NCBI GenBank assembly: GCA_902623785.1
Contig: CACNVG010000003.1
Span: forward strand, 20,160 to 84,159
Source of the DNA: an uncultured Pelagibacteraceae bacterium
Lineage (GTDB): Bacteria > Pseudomonadota > Alphaproteobacteria > Pelagibacterales > Pelagibacteraceae
Direction of reading: 5' to 3'
Length of the DNA: 64,000 bases
A program made the position numbers and the translations under genes. Below are positions 1 through 7,853 of this stretch, piece after piece. Positions within the stretch are counted from its first letter, which is position 1. Every line of letters begins with the position of its first letter. The notes beneath the pieces were generated by a model, which ran no database searches, was not told the origin of the DNA, and was given only the letters and a program-made list of their open reading frames with translations.

Positions 1-576
1 TCTATAACAGTTGCAGGTCTAGTAACAGGTGTTGCATTTGTTCACTACATGTACATGAGAGAAGTATGGATCATTACAGGTGACTCACCAACAGTGTACA
101 GATACATTGACTGGTTAATTACAGTACCGTTACAAATGATTGAGTTTTATCTAATATTAGCAGCGATAAGAAAAGTACCTTCAGGAATTTTCTGGAGATT
201 ACTAATCGGATCGGTAGTAATGCTAGTAGGTGGATACTTAGGAGAAGCAGGTTACATCAACGCTACACTTGGTTTCGTAATCGGTATGGCTGGATGGATC
301 TACATCTTATATGAAGTATTCTCAGGTGAAGCTGGTAAAGCTGCATCTAAGAGTGGTAACAAAGCACTTGTTACAGCTTTCGGTGCAATGAGAATGATCG
401 TAACAATCGGTTGGGCAATTTACCCATTAGGTTACATTTTTGGTTACCTAACAGGTGGAATTGATGCAGCTTCATTGAACATCATTTACAACTTAGCTGA
501 CTTTATTAACAAGATCGCATTCGGTCTAGTTATTTGGGCAGCTGCAGTTTCAAGTACACCAGCAAGAGCTAGATAA
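1..576 (+). CDS. Proteorhodopsin, 5'-truncated by window edge
   Basis: Light-driven proton pump of the inner membrane with retinal bound as a Schiff base. The frame is open from base 1, so the N-terminal part (helix A and most of B) lies outside the window. Helix C is visible: the proton acceptor Asp (D97 equivalent) at 109-111, the spectral-tuning residue 105 as Gln (caa, 133-135), and the proton donor Glu (E108 equivalent, gag, 142-144). The retinal Lys (K231 equivalent) is aag at 511-513 in NLADFINKIAFG. Gln at position 105 is the known signature of blue-absorbing forms. Codons lean to AAC, ATC and TAC, unlike most neighbours, which suggests high expression. A strong terminator follows directly. 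Family identity is very secure. Confidence 0.97.
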   Translation, partial: SITVAGLVTGVAFVHYMYMREVWIITGDSPTVYRYIDWLITVPLQMIEFYLILAAIRKVPSGIFWRLLIGSVVMLVGGYLGEAGYINATLGFVIGMAGWIYILYEVFSGEAGKAASKSGNKALVTAFGAMRMIVTIGWAIYPLGYIFGYLTGGIDAASLNIIYNLADFINKIAFGLVIWAAAVSSTPARAR

Positions 577-595
577 TTAAAATTATCTTAATTTT

Positions 596-634
596 AAAAT
601 AGGGCGAGTTTAACCACTTGCCCTATTTTTTTTT
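596..634 (+). terminator. Rho-independent terminator after proteorhodopsin
   Basis: The arms at 596-608 and 617-629 pair along 13 bases with one G-T pair, around an 8-base loop. A run of T follows to 634. It lies 20 bases after the proteorhodopsin stop codon. Confidence 0.9.
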
Positions 635-645
635 GTGCTTATATA
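618..645 (+). promoter_or_regulatory. Possible ferredoxin promoter nested in the terminator
   Basis: TTGCCC at 618-623 and TATATA at 640-645 are separated by 16 bases. The expected transcription start falls at about 652, the first base of the ferredoxin ATG, so the transcript could be leaderless. No Shine-Dalgarno sequence is seen before this ATG. The -35 element lies inside the terminator stem. This rests on consensus matching only. Confidence 0.35.
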
Positions 646-651
646 AAAAAT

Positions 652-972
652 ATGACAAAAATTACTTACATTGAACATAATGGCAAAAATCACAAAGTTG
701 ATGTTGAAAATGGCTTGACTGTAATGGAGGGAGCTGTGCAAAATGATATACCAGGTATTGACGCTGATTGCGGTGGGAGTATGGCTTGCGCGACGTGTCA
801 CGTTTATGTCAAAGACGAATGGTTTAAAAAGATAAATGAAAAAAACGAAGGTGAAGATGACATGTTAGACCAAGCTTACGAACCTAAAAGCAACAGTCGA
901 TTAAGCTGTCAAATTATTGTGTCAGATGAATTAGAGGGACTGGTAGTAAACATGCCAGAGAAACAAACTTAA
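652..972 (+). CDS. 2Fe-2S ferredoxin, adrenodoxin type
   Basis: Small soluble electron carrier of 106 residues. The four cluster ligands are Cys40, Cys46, Cys49 and Cys86, in the C-x5-C-x2-C...C pattern of adrenodoxin/ISC-type ferredoxins. The stop codon overlaps the start of the reductase gene by one base (taATG), so the two are probably translated together and act as a redox pair. It lies directly downstream of proteorhodopsin, an arrangement known from Pelagibacter genomes. There is no obvious ribosome binding site. The physiological acceptor cannot be told from sequence. Confidence 0.93.
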   Translation: MTKITYIEHNGKNHKVDVENGLTVMEGAVQNDIPGIDADCGGSMACATCHVYVKDEWFKKINEKNEGEDDMLDQAYEPKSNSRLSCQIIVSDELEGLVVNMPEKQT

Positions 973-1991
973 TGATTAAAACAGATGCATTAATAGTAGG
1001 AGCGGGACCAACAGGTTTATTTACGGCACATCAATTAAAATTAATTGGTTTAAATTGTGAGGTTGTTGATAATTTAGATAAGATAGGTGGACAATGTATC
1101 GAGCTTTATCCTGACAAACCTATTTACGATATTCCAGCAGTTCCAGAATGCACAGGTGAGGAGCTAACAAATAATTTAATAAATCAACTAAAACCATTCG
1201 ATATCAAATTTCACTTATCTGAAAGAGTTGATGAAGTAAAAAAAGATGGCGACATGTGGATTGTTAAAACTAATAAAGGAACTTCATTTAATACACCAAA
1301 TGTTATTATTGCAGGTGGCGTAGGGTCATTTGAACCAAGAAAGTTTTCAGTCGAAGGACATGAGAAATTTGAAAATAAATCAATTTTATATTCAATTAAG
1401 GATAAAAATATTTTTAAAGGAAAAACAGTTTCAATTTTTGGTGGCGGCGACAGTGCTCTAGATTGGGCTGTTGAATTATCAAATAATTGTAATGTCAATC
1501 TCATACATAGAAGGGATGAATTTAGAGGAGCCCAGGCAACAGTTAATAAAGTACATGAGCTTGCAAAATCTAAGAAATTAAATCTTTTTACTAAGTTTCA
1601 ATTAAAAAAACTTAATGGTTCAAATGAAATTGAAAGTATAGACATTGAGGATGATGTTAAAAAAATTGTAAATTTAAAAACAGATTATGTACTTGGTTTT
1701 TTTGGGCTTGTTATGCAATTAGGACCAATTGCAAATTGGGGGCTTAATATTGATAAAAAAACAGTTGAAGTTGATACTGAAAAATTCGAGACAAATCAAA
1801 ATGGTATTTACGCTGTAGGCGATATTTGTAACTATCCTGGAAAATTAAAATTAATTTTATCAGGTTTCCACGAAGGGGCTTTAGCAGCGAGAGCCTGCTT
1901 TAAATTAGCTAGACCCAATGAGAAATATCGCTTTGAGTTTACGACATCCTCAAAAACTATAAAAAATAGACTTGGCGTTAAAGGTGATTGA
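972..1991 (+). CDS. Ferredoxin-NADP reductase, thioredoxin-reductase-like
   Basis: FAD/NAD(P)H-dependent oxidoreductase of 339 residues. The N-terminal FAD-binding motif GAGPTG lies at residues 10-15. A second nucleotide-binding motif, GGGDSA, lies at 157-162, followed by HRR at 179-181, which suits NADPH. The redox CxxC of true thioredoxin reductases is missing from the NADPH domain, so type 2 ferredoxin-NADP(+) reductase fits better than TrxB, although such proteins are often labelled thioredoxin-disulfide reductase. Coupling to the adjacent ferredoxin supports this. The reaction direction, reduction of ferredoxin or of NADP, is not visible. Confidence 0.9.
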   Translation: MIKTDALIVGAGPTGLFTAHQLKLIGLNCEVVDNLDKIGGQCIELYPDKPIYDIPAVPECTGEELTNNLINQLKPFDIKFHLSERVDEVKKDGDMWIVKTNKGTSFNTPNVIIAGGVGSFEPRKFSVEGHEKFENKSILYSIKDKNIFKGKTVSIFGGGDSALDWAVELSNNCNVNLIHRRDEFRGAQATVNKVHELAKSKKLNLFTKFQLKKLNGSNEIESIDIEDDVKKIVNLKTDYVLGFFGLVMQLGPIANWGLNIDKKTVEVDTEKFETNQNGIYAVGDICNYPGKLKLILSGFHEGALAARACFKLARPNEKYRFEFTTSSKTIKNRLGVKGD

Positions 1992-2610
1992 GCTTTTTAC
2001 AGCTGATACACCTAATGGAAAAAAGATCTCAATTATGCTTGAGGAAATTCAATATGAGTACAAAGTTACGAAGGTCAATTTGTTTAAAAATGAACAATTT
2101 AACCCTGAGTTTAAAAAGATAAGTCCATTTAGTAAAATCCCAGTAATTAAAGATCATGAGAATGGTAAAACAATTTTTGAGTCCGGTGCGATCTTGATCT
2201 ACCTAGGTAATAAAAGTGGTAAGTTTTATGACGAAAAAAATAGAGACCAAATTAATCAATGGTTAATGGCCCAGATGGGTTATGTTGGACCAATGCTAGG
2301 CCAGCATCATCAGTTTCATCATTATAATCCAGGAAAAAGTAAATTTGGGGAAGATAGATATTTCAAAATTTCAAAGGCAATCTATAACGATTTAGATCTA
2401 AGATTATCTCAATCAAAATTTTTAGCAGGTGAAGGGTACTCAATCGCTGACATAGCTACATGGCCCTGGATTGCTAGACATGACTGGCATGATATCGGAT
2501 TAAAGAAATATAAAAATTTAACAAGATGGTATTGTGAAATTGCAGAGAGAGAAGCAGCTCAAAAAGGTTATGATTTTATGAAAAGAGGAGAAAAAATACC
2601 AAAACCTTAA
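1984..2610 (+). CDS. Glutathione S-transferase family protein (YfcG/YghU-like)
   Basis: Cytosolic GST fold: an N-terminal thioredoxin-like domain (about residues 1-80) and a helical C-terminal domain. The opening IELFTADTPNGKKISIMLEE resembles the start of E. coli YfcG, a disulfide-bond oxidoreductase; the TPNG segment contributes to glutathione binding in that group. I chose the GTG at 1984 because it reproduces the family N-terminus. An in-frame TTG at 1972 would add four residues. The gene overlaps the reductase by 8 bases, so it belongs to the same redox operon. It ends convergently against dksA, overlapping by 4 bases. Confidence 0.85.
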   Translation: MIELFTADTPNGKKISIMLEEIQYEYKVTKVNLFKNEQFNPEFKKISPFSKIPVIKDHENGKTIFESGAILIYLGNKSGKFYDEKNRDQINQWLMAQMGYVGPMLGQHHQFHHYNPGKSKFGEDRYFKISKAIYNDLDLRLSQSKFLAGEGYSIADIATWPWIARHDWHDIGLKKYKNLTRWYCEIAEREAAQKGYDFMKRGEKIPKP

Positions 2611-3026
2611 ATATCATCGGCGTATACTTTTTCTTCCTTTTCGTGTTTTTCTTGAGCAGCAATACTAAGAGTCGCAACAGGTCTTGCAATTAATCTTTTT
2701 ATTCCAATTGGCTCCCCAGTTTCTTCACAAAAACCGTAAGTACCGTCTTTGATCCTTCTCAAAGCTGAGTCAATTTTTGAAATTAATTTTATTTGTCTGT
2801 TTATTGCACGCATTTCAACATTTTTTTCTGTATAAGAACTTGCCTGATCAACAATATCAGCCGAAGTGCTATTATCGTCCATGGAGCTATTGAATAAAGC
2901 ATTATTATTTGACCTTACAAGATCTTTTTTCCATTCAGATAGTTTATTTTTAAAATATAGTTTATGTTTTTCACACATATATTTTTCCGATTCTTTAGGG
3001 ATGTATGTTTTTGAAATTTTAACCAT
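2607..3026 (-). CDS. dksA: DksA-like RNA polymerase regulator, degenerate zinc finger
   Basis: RNA polymerase secondary-channel protein of 139 residues that works with ppGpp in the family. The coiled-coil tip motif D57-x2-D60-x-A62 is intact. In the zinc-finger region only Cys100 remains; the other three ligand positions are Thr103, Ser121 and Ala124, in the normal 2-17-2 spacing. Cys-poor DksA forms are known in other alphaproteobacteria, so this is probably functional without zinc. The C-terminal ARPVATLSIAAQEKHE block is typical of DksA. In a genome with few regulators it is a likely global growth-rate regulator. Confidence 0.88.
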   Translation of the reverse strand: MVKISKTYIPKESEKYMCEKHKLYFKNKLSEWKKDLVRSNNNALFNSSMDDNSTSADIVDQASSYTEKNVEMRAINRQIKLISKIDSALRRIKDGTYGFCEETGEPIGIKRLIARPVATLSIAAQEKHEKEEKVYADDI

Positions 3027-3104
3027 TATAATAATAAAAACGATCGCAGTATATTCAGCAATTAATTAGTGTCAAGAAACCATTAATTGTATAAATATGG
3101 TAAA

Positions 3105-4424
3105 ATGTTTATAAAAAAGAACATAAATAATTTATTTTATTTTTTTGTTATCGTTCATCTGGTAATTTGGACTTTGGTTCCTACCCTTACTAATAAAAAT
3201 TTACCTCTCGATGTAATTGAGGCTCTTGCTTGGGGGAGTAATTTGGATTGGGGCTTCACAAAGCACCCTCCTGGAAGTGCTTTTTTTCCTGAGATATTTT
3301 TTCAAATTTTTGGATCACAAGATTGGGCATTTTATTTATTAAGTCAAATATTTGTAGTCTCTTCATTTTATATTGTTTGGCTTTTTGCTAATGAATTTTT
3401 CAAAAATAAGATTTTGAGTCTTTTATCAATTGTTATATTGGAAGGAATATATTTTTATAATTTTACTACACCTGAATTCAATGTAAATGTATGCCAAATG
3501 CCTTTTTGGGCCTTGACAATTTACTTGTCATGGAAAATTTTAATTAAAAAAGAATTAAATATTTTTTTTCCAATTGGTTTAGGACTTGTTGCTGCAATTG
3601 GTTTTTTATCAAAATATTTGTTTATTTATCTTTTGTTATCTATTTTTTTAATATCCTATTATTTGTTTTTCATTAGAAAAAAAATAAAATTTAATTTTAA
3701 ACACTACATACCTCTAGAAGTTTTTTTTGTGGCCTTAATTCCACACTTGATTTGGCTTTTTCAAAATGATTTTATTACAATAAAATATGCCTTGAGCAGA
3801 TCAGGAATAGATGATTATAATTTTTTAGATCACTTTAAATATCCTATAATATTCTTTGTAAAACAAATTGTAGTACTTATACCTTTTTTTGTTCTGGTTT
3901 ATTTTTTGATTAAAAGAATAAAAATAAGAATTGATTTGAAAGATGATAAAAATCTTTTCTTAATAGCAATAAATATTATACCAATCATGCTAATATTGTT
4001 TACCTCAATTATTTTCGGTTCAGAAATAAGAACAATGTGGATGGCACCCTTTTATCTTTTTTTTGGAGTTTTAGCACTAAGCTTATTCGAAATCCATGAA
4101 AACAAAGAAAAGCTTTTAGATTTTTTAAAACCTCTTTTAATTCTATTTTTTTTATCACCTATTACATATGCTGCGATATCTTTGATTAAAGATGACAAAA
4201 GAACAGACTACGATGGACATAACGAGTCAATTGAGGTGGCAAAAGTTTGGGAAAAAAATTTTGAACTACCTATCAATGTAGTTTTAGGTGATGAATGGCA
4301 CGCTGGTAATATATCTTACCATATGAAAAGTCGACCTATATGGCTTGGTGAAATAAACCAAACAAATGTTGATAAGTTAGATGTCTATATTTGTGTTAAA
4401 AAAGTTTGCGTAGGTCATAGATGA
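3105..4424 (+). CDS. Membrane glycosyltransferase, GT39/ArnT-like
   Basis: Polytopic inner-membrane protein of about 440 residues with many hydrophobic helices, resembling the PMT_2/GT39 family that moves sugars from polyprenyl phosphate to lipid or protein on the periplasmic side. An early acidic loop (LPLDVIEALAWG, then DWGFTKHPPG) matches the catalytic loop of this family. I chose ATG 3105; an in-frame TTG at 3087 is possible. The stop overlaps the next gene as ATGA, and that gene encodes a GT2 enzyme of the type that makes polyprenyl-phosphate sugars. The pair probably forms a donor-plus-transferase unit. The acceptor is unknown. Confidence 0.82.
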   Translation: MFIKKNINNLFYFFVIVHLVIWTLVPTLTNKNLPLDVIEALAWGSNLDWGFTKHPPGSAFFPEIFFQIFGSQDWAFYLLSQIFVVSSFYIVWLFANEFFKNKILSLLSIVILEGIYFYNFTTPEFNVNVCQMPFWALTIYLSWKILIKKELNIFFPIGLGLVAAIGFLSKYLFIYLLLSIFLISYYLFFIRKKIKFNFKHYIPLEVFFVALIPHLIWLFQNDFITIKYALSRSGIDDYNFLDHFKYPIIFFVKQIVVLIPFFVLVYFLIKRIKIRIDLKDDKNLFLIAINIIPIMLILFTSIIFGSEIRTMWMAPFYLFFGVLALSLFEIHENKEKLLDFLKPLLILFFLSPITYAAISLIKDDKRTDYDGHNESIEVAKVWEKNFELPINVVLGDEWHAGNISYHMKSRPIWLGEINQTNVDKLDVYICVKKVCVGHR

Positions 4425-5290
4425 AAAAGATTATAATTTTGATACCTGTGTTTAATGATTGGAAATCATTAGACAAATTAATTGAAGAAATTAGGATTAT
4501 TGCAAATAATTATGATGATAAATTCTCCATAGTTGTTGTTAACGACGGTTCTACAGAAAAATTAGGGTCAAATAATCAATTATTTTCACAAGAAACCAAA
4601 GTTAAAATATTAAATTTAATGCAAAATGTTGGGCACGCTAGATCAATTGCTATAGGTTTAAAACATATTTATGAAAAAGAGGATTTCGATTTTGTTATAC
4701 CAATGGATGGCGATGGAGAAGATAGACCAGAGGAAATCGGTTTTTTTATTGATAATATTTCATACTTTGATAACAAGCCCATAGTTGGAGAAAGAGTAAA
4801 GAGATCTGAAGGTAATCTTTTTAGGTTTTTTTATTTGATACATAAATTTGTAACTTTTACTTTTACTGGTAAAAGTATAAAATTTGGTAATTTTACTTGC
4901 CTTCCCAGAGATGTAGTAAAAAAGTTAGTTTATGAAAAATCTACCTGGAATAGTTTCTCTGGAGCCTTAGTTAAAATTCAAAAAAATTTTGGAACTATTA
5001 AATCTACGAGAGGTAGACGTTATTTTGGCCCTTCAAAAATGAGTTTTTTAAATTTAGTCAAACATAGTTTAACCATTATGTCAGTTTTTAAAGCTAATGT
5101 TTTTTTTAGATCTGTCTTATTTTTTTTCCTATACTTTTTCCTTATTTCTAACAAGATTTCTTTTTTAACATCTATTCCTCTGGTAGGAGTTTTTATTTTT
5201 CTGTTAATCATTCTTAATTTGTCTAAAAGAGAAAACTTAGAAGATTATAAAAACTCCCTTAAAAATATTCGTGACATTGAATCTAATTAG
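4421..5290 (+). CDS. GT2 glycosyltransferase, dolichyl/polyprenyl-phosphate type
   Basis: GT-A fold enzyme of 289 residues. The start [20 protein letters not shown] and the VVVNDGST block are the nucleotide-sugar site. MDGDGED supplies the metal-binding acidic motif. Two hydrophobic segments near the C-terminus (around residues 225-265) anchor it in the membrane. Its likely role is to transfer a sugar from a nucleotide donor to a polyprenyl phosphate for the preceding GT39 enzyme, to which it is translationally coupled. It ends convergently with umuC, overlapping by 4 bases. The sugar identity is not visible. Confidence 0.85.
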   Translation: MKKIIILIPVFNDWKSLDKLIEEIRIIANNYDDKFSIVVVNDGSTEKLGSNNQLFSQETKVKILNLMQNVGHARSIAIGLKHIYEKEDFDFVIPMDGDGEDRPEEIGFFIDNISYFDNKPIVGERVKRSEGNLFRFFYLIHKFVTFTFTGKSIKFGNFTCLPRDVVKKLVYEKSTWNSFSGALVKIQKNFGTIKSTRGRRYFGPSKMSFLNLVKHSLTIMSVFKANVFFRSVLFFFLYFFLISNKISFLTSIPLVGVFIFLLIILNLSKRENLEDYKNSLKNIRDIESN

Positions 5291-6567
5291 TTTGCCAATA
5301 TTTTGGGCAAACAGTAAAAATCTGCCGTATCAATTTTCGAGGAATATTGTCTTCTCATACTCCATTTTTTACTTATACCTGCACTTGCTAAACTAATTGT
5401 TGATCTTCCATATCTATAATTAGTATTATCAATGGATTGCATTAGGCTTTTAATTTTTTCGTCTTTTGTAGACTTAAACAAATTATTTCCTTTTTCAGAG
5501 TCGGATAAACCTGATAAAATTATACCAGCTTTTTGATATTTGAATCCATCTTTGTATATTAGATCAAGACCTGTGAGAGCACTTTTAACTATTTCAATAC
5601 TATTGTTTGTTGCAATAGGAAAATCGATTGTCTTTGAATTTGAATAAAATATACCTTTATTTTGAAAAGGACTTGTTCTTACAAAAATCGTAACAGATTT
5701 ACAGACTAGTGACTCGGATCTAATTTTTTCTGCTGCATTTAAACAATAGCTTGTTACAGACTCTTTCAATTCTCTGAGTTTTTCTACTTTCTTTCCAAAT
5801 GATCTCGATACACAACAACTTTTTCTTTTTGTTTGTTTAGTTTCAATTTCAATACAAGAAACACCTCTAAGCTCCATAGCAGTTCTTGAACTAAGAACAT
5901 TTTTTGTTTTTTTAATCCAAGTGTTTGAGGCATTTTTTAATTGTTTTGCATTGTAAATTCCATTTTTGATATAAAACTTTGATAGTTGTTTTCCAACTCC
6001 CCATATATCTCTTACTTCAACCTTTTCCAATATTGGGTCTAAATCCTTAATATTGACCAAACTCACAACACCTGACTTCTGTTTTTTTGCTATGTGATTT
6101 GCAACCTTGCTTAAAGTTTTAGTTTCAGCTATTCCGATACTAGTCGGTATACCAGTCCACTGTAAAACAGTATTTCTAATTTCTTTACCAACATCTTTTA
6201 CTTCTTTATCTGAAAAATTAGACAAATCTAAAAAAGCTTCATCAATAGAATAAACTTCTATTTTTGAGTTAAATCTTTTTAGTGTTCGCATTACTCTTCT
6301 TGATATGTCCCCATACAGAGAATAGTTTGAAGAAAATACCTGAACATTATTTTTTATAATAATATTTCGTGCTTTAAAATAAGGCTCTCCCATTTTAATT
6401 CCCAAAGCTTTAGCCTCATTAGATCTTGATATTATACACCCATCATTATTAGAAAGAACCACTACAGGTAACTTTCTTATTTTTGGGTTGAATAATCTTT
6501 CACAAGAAACATAGAAAGAATTACAATCTATCAATGCAATTTTTTTAGTATACAGAGTGGATGACAT
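5287..6567 (-). CDS. umuC: Error-prone DNA polymerase V subunit UmuC
   Basis: Y-family translesion polymerase of 426 residues. Catalytic motifs are intact: [13 protein letters not shown] near residue 14 and SIDEAFLDL with Asp109 and Glu110. The helix-hairpin-helix region ([13 protein letters not shown]) and the little-finger domain follow, so the protein is full length. It overlaps umuD by 23 bases and is co-transcribed with it. In the family, UmuC with two cleaved UmuD copies forms Pol V, activated by RecA filaments. Confidence 0.95.
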   Translation of the reverse strand: MSSTLYTKKIALIDCNSFYVSCERLFNPKIRKLPVVVLSNNDGCIISRSNEAKALGIKMGEPYFKARNIIIKNNVQVFSSNYSLYGDISRRVMRTLKRFNSKIEVYSIDEAFLDLSNFSDKEVKDVGKEIRNTVLQWTGIPTSIGIAETKTLSKVANHIAKKQKSGVVSLVNIKDLDPILEKVEVRDIWGVGKQLSKFYIKNGIYNAKQLKNASNTWIKKTKNVLSSRTAMELRGVSCIEIETKQTKRKSCCVSRSFGKKVEKLRELKESVTSYCLNAAEKIRSESLVCKSVTIFVRTSPFQNKGIFYSNSKTIDFPIATNNSIEIVKSALTGLDLIYKDGFKYQKAGIILSGLSDSEKGNNLFKSTKDEKIKSLMQSIDNTNYRYGRSTISLASAGISKKWSMRRQYSSKIDTADFYCLPKILAN

Positions 6568-6940
6568 AAGTTACGACCCCCCAAACAAAAACTTCTGCTT
6601 CTTCGTTTATTAAAATTCTATCCTCAAATTTTTTAGATCCAGAAGTTAGAAATTGTTTATCGTTTTCTTTGACAAAACTTTTAACAACAAGTTCGTCATG
6701 AACATTTGCTATAACAGTAGAAAAATTTTTAGGCTTTAGGCTTTTGTCTACAACTAGTAGATCTCCGTCATAAATTCCAGCGTTGACCATAGATTTTCCC
6801 TGTACCCTAATTATAAATGTTGCAGGAACATTCTTTATGAGGTGAACATTTAGATCTATGTCTTCCTCAATGTAGTCTGTAGCTGGCGAAGGAAAACCTG
6901 CTCCAGCTTTATGTAAATAATAGGGTATAGTTAGCTTCAT
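6545..6940 (-). CDS. umuD: UmuD, self-cleaving partner of UmuC (S24 family)
   Basis: A 131-residue LexA/UmuD-type protease. The cleavage bond is Ala14-Gly15, the nucleophile is Ser50 (GKSM) and the general base is Lys87. The spacings G15-S50 (35) and S50-K87 (37) match E. coli UmuD. There is no N-terminal DNA-binding domain, so it is UmuD and not LexA. RecA-stimulated cleavage should yield the active form. Upstream on the same strand are a TTGACT/TATTAA promoter and a GAAC-N7-GAAC box, pointing to SOS control. Confidence 0.94.
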   Translation of the reverse strand: MKLTIPYYLHKAGAGFPSPATDYIEEDIDLNVHLIKNVPATFIIRVQGKSMVNAGIYDGDLLVVDKSLKPKNFSTVIANVHDELVVKSFVKENDKQFLTSGSKKFEDRILINEEAEVFVWGVVTYVIHSVY

Positions 6941-6944
6941 AAAT

Positions 6945-6959
6945 GTTCTTATTTTGTTC
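6945..6959 (-). promoter_or_regulatory. SOS (LexA) box of umuDC
   Basis: Read on the plus strand the site is GTTC-N7-GTTC, a perfect match to the known alphaproteobacterial LexA operator; on the umuDC strand it is GAACAAAATAAGAAC. It sits 4 bases before the umuD start codon, just downstream of the predicted transcription start. The first nine bases are identical to the site before recA. Confidence 0.8.
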
Positions 6960-6967
6960 TTTTGTAA

Positions 6968-6996
6968 TTAATAGCTTAATAAATCGATATAGTCAA
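6968..6996 (-). promoter_or_regulatory. umuDC promoter
   Basis: On the minus strand TTGACT (6996-6991) and TATTAA (6973-6968) are separated by exactly 17 bases. Transcription would start at about 6961, at the edge of the SOS box, so a repressor bound there would block initiation. Confidence 0.6.
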
Positions 6997-7021
6997 ATAG
7001 GTTGTATTTTGAGTCTGAAAT

Positions 7022-7042
7022 TGAATCAAAAGTGAATCAAAA
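7022..7042 (+). repeat. Short tandem repeat TGAATCAAAA (possible operator)
   Basis: Two perfect copies of TGAATCAAAA (7022-7031 and 7033-7042), with an 11-base period, lie in the 169-base gap between divergent umuD and the GFA genes. Spacing of about one helical turn would suit a transcription factor, but the bound protein is unknown. Confidence 0.4.
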
Positions 7043-7109
7043 CGAGAACATCGAAACTACATTTTGATACGTTGTGGATAACTTTTACAAGGGATAGAGT
7101 AAAAAAGAG

Positions 7110-7484
7110 ATGAAAAAATTAACATGCCACTGCGGAACAATAGAAATAAAAATAAAATTGAAAGAAAAATCAAATGATTACTACAGATGTAACTGCTCTA
7201 TTTGTAAAAGAAAAGGCTCGATCACAACAGTAGTGGATACGAAAGATTTAGAAATAGTTAAGGGTGCGGAAAAAATTAAATGTTACCAATTCAATACAAA
7301 AGCAGCAAAGCATTTTTTTTGCTCAGTCTGTGGAATAAATACACATAATTTAAGAAGGAGTGATCCAAATACATATGGAGTGAACGTTGGATGTTTAGAA
7401 GATATCTCAACCAAAGAATTATTTGAACTTAATGTAAGAGTAAACGATGGTAAAAATCATAAGATGGATAGAATTGAAAAATGA
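7110..7484 (+). CDS. GFA/CENP-V domain protein (first of tandem pair)
   Basis: Small 124-residue zinc protein of the glutathione-dependent formaldehyde-activating (GFA/Mss4-like) fold. Cysteines sit at 6, 8, 27, 29, 32, 71 and 74 (CxC, CxCxxC, CxxC), the normal two-zinc pattern. The first zinc is structural in the family and the second can bind glutathione adducts. A closely related copy follows with a 4-base ATGA overlap. Whether it handles formaldehyde-glutathione is not shown; many family members have other or unknown roles. Confidence 0.85.
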   Translation: MKKLTCHCGTIEIKIKLKEKSNDYYRCNCSICKRKGSITTVVDTKDLEIVKGAEKIKCYQFNTKAAKHFFCSVCGINTHNLRRSDPNTYGVNVGCLEDISTKELFELNVRVNDGKNHKMDRIEK

Positions 7485-7852
7485 TTAAAAAATTAAGATG
7501 TCATTGTGGTGAAGTTGAAGCTGAAGTAAATATACCTGAAACAGGTATTGAAAAATTCATGAGATGCAATTGTTCTTTATGTAAAAGAAAAGGATACATA
7601 ATTGGTGTAATAGGGGAAAACGATTTCAAATTAATTAAAGGTGAAAAAATATTAAAACTTTACCAATATTATACAAAAGTTGCCAAACACTATTTCTGTT
7701 CTATATGTGGTATTCATACTCACAATAGACCAAGAATTAATCCAAAAATTTATGGAATAAACATTGCATGTATTGACGAAATAGATACTTTTGCTTTAAA
7801 AGATGTTCCAGTCAATAATGGTGAAAATCACCCATTAGACCAAAAAAAATAA
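7481..7852 (+). CDS. GFA/CENP-V domain protein (second of tandem pair)
   Basis: A 123-residue paralog of the gene before it, with the same cysteine layout (7, 9, 29, 31, 34, 73, 76) and shared blocks such as RCNCSxCKRKG and AKHxFCSxCGIxTHN. A local tandem duplication is the simplest origin. It is translationally coupled upstream (ATGA) and followed after one base by the kinase-like gene, so the three form one operon. Confidence 0.85.
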   Translation: MIKKLRCHCGEVEAEVNIPETGIEKFMRCNCSLCKRKGYIIGVIGENDFKLIKGEKILKLYQYYTKVAKHYFCSICGIHTHNRPRINPKIYGINIACIDEIDTFALKDVPVNNGENHPLDQKK

Positions 7853-7853
7853 G

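Noticed and set aside
6545..6940. S24 protease gene as lexA
   Set aside because: No N-terminal helix-turn-helix domain, and it is directly coupled to umuC; it is UmuD.
7073..7081. Replication origin suggested by a perfect DnaA-box 9-mer
   Set aside because: Only one box was noticed, with no AT-rich unwinding element or dnaA/dnaN/gidA context.
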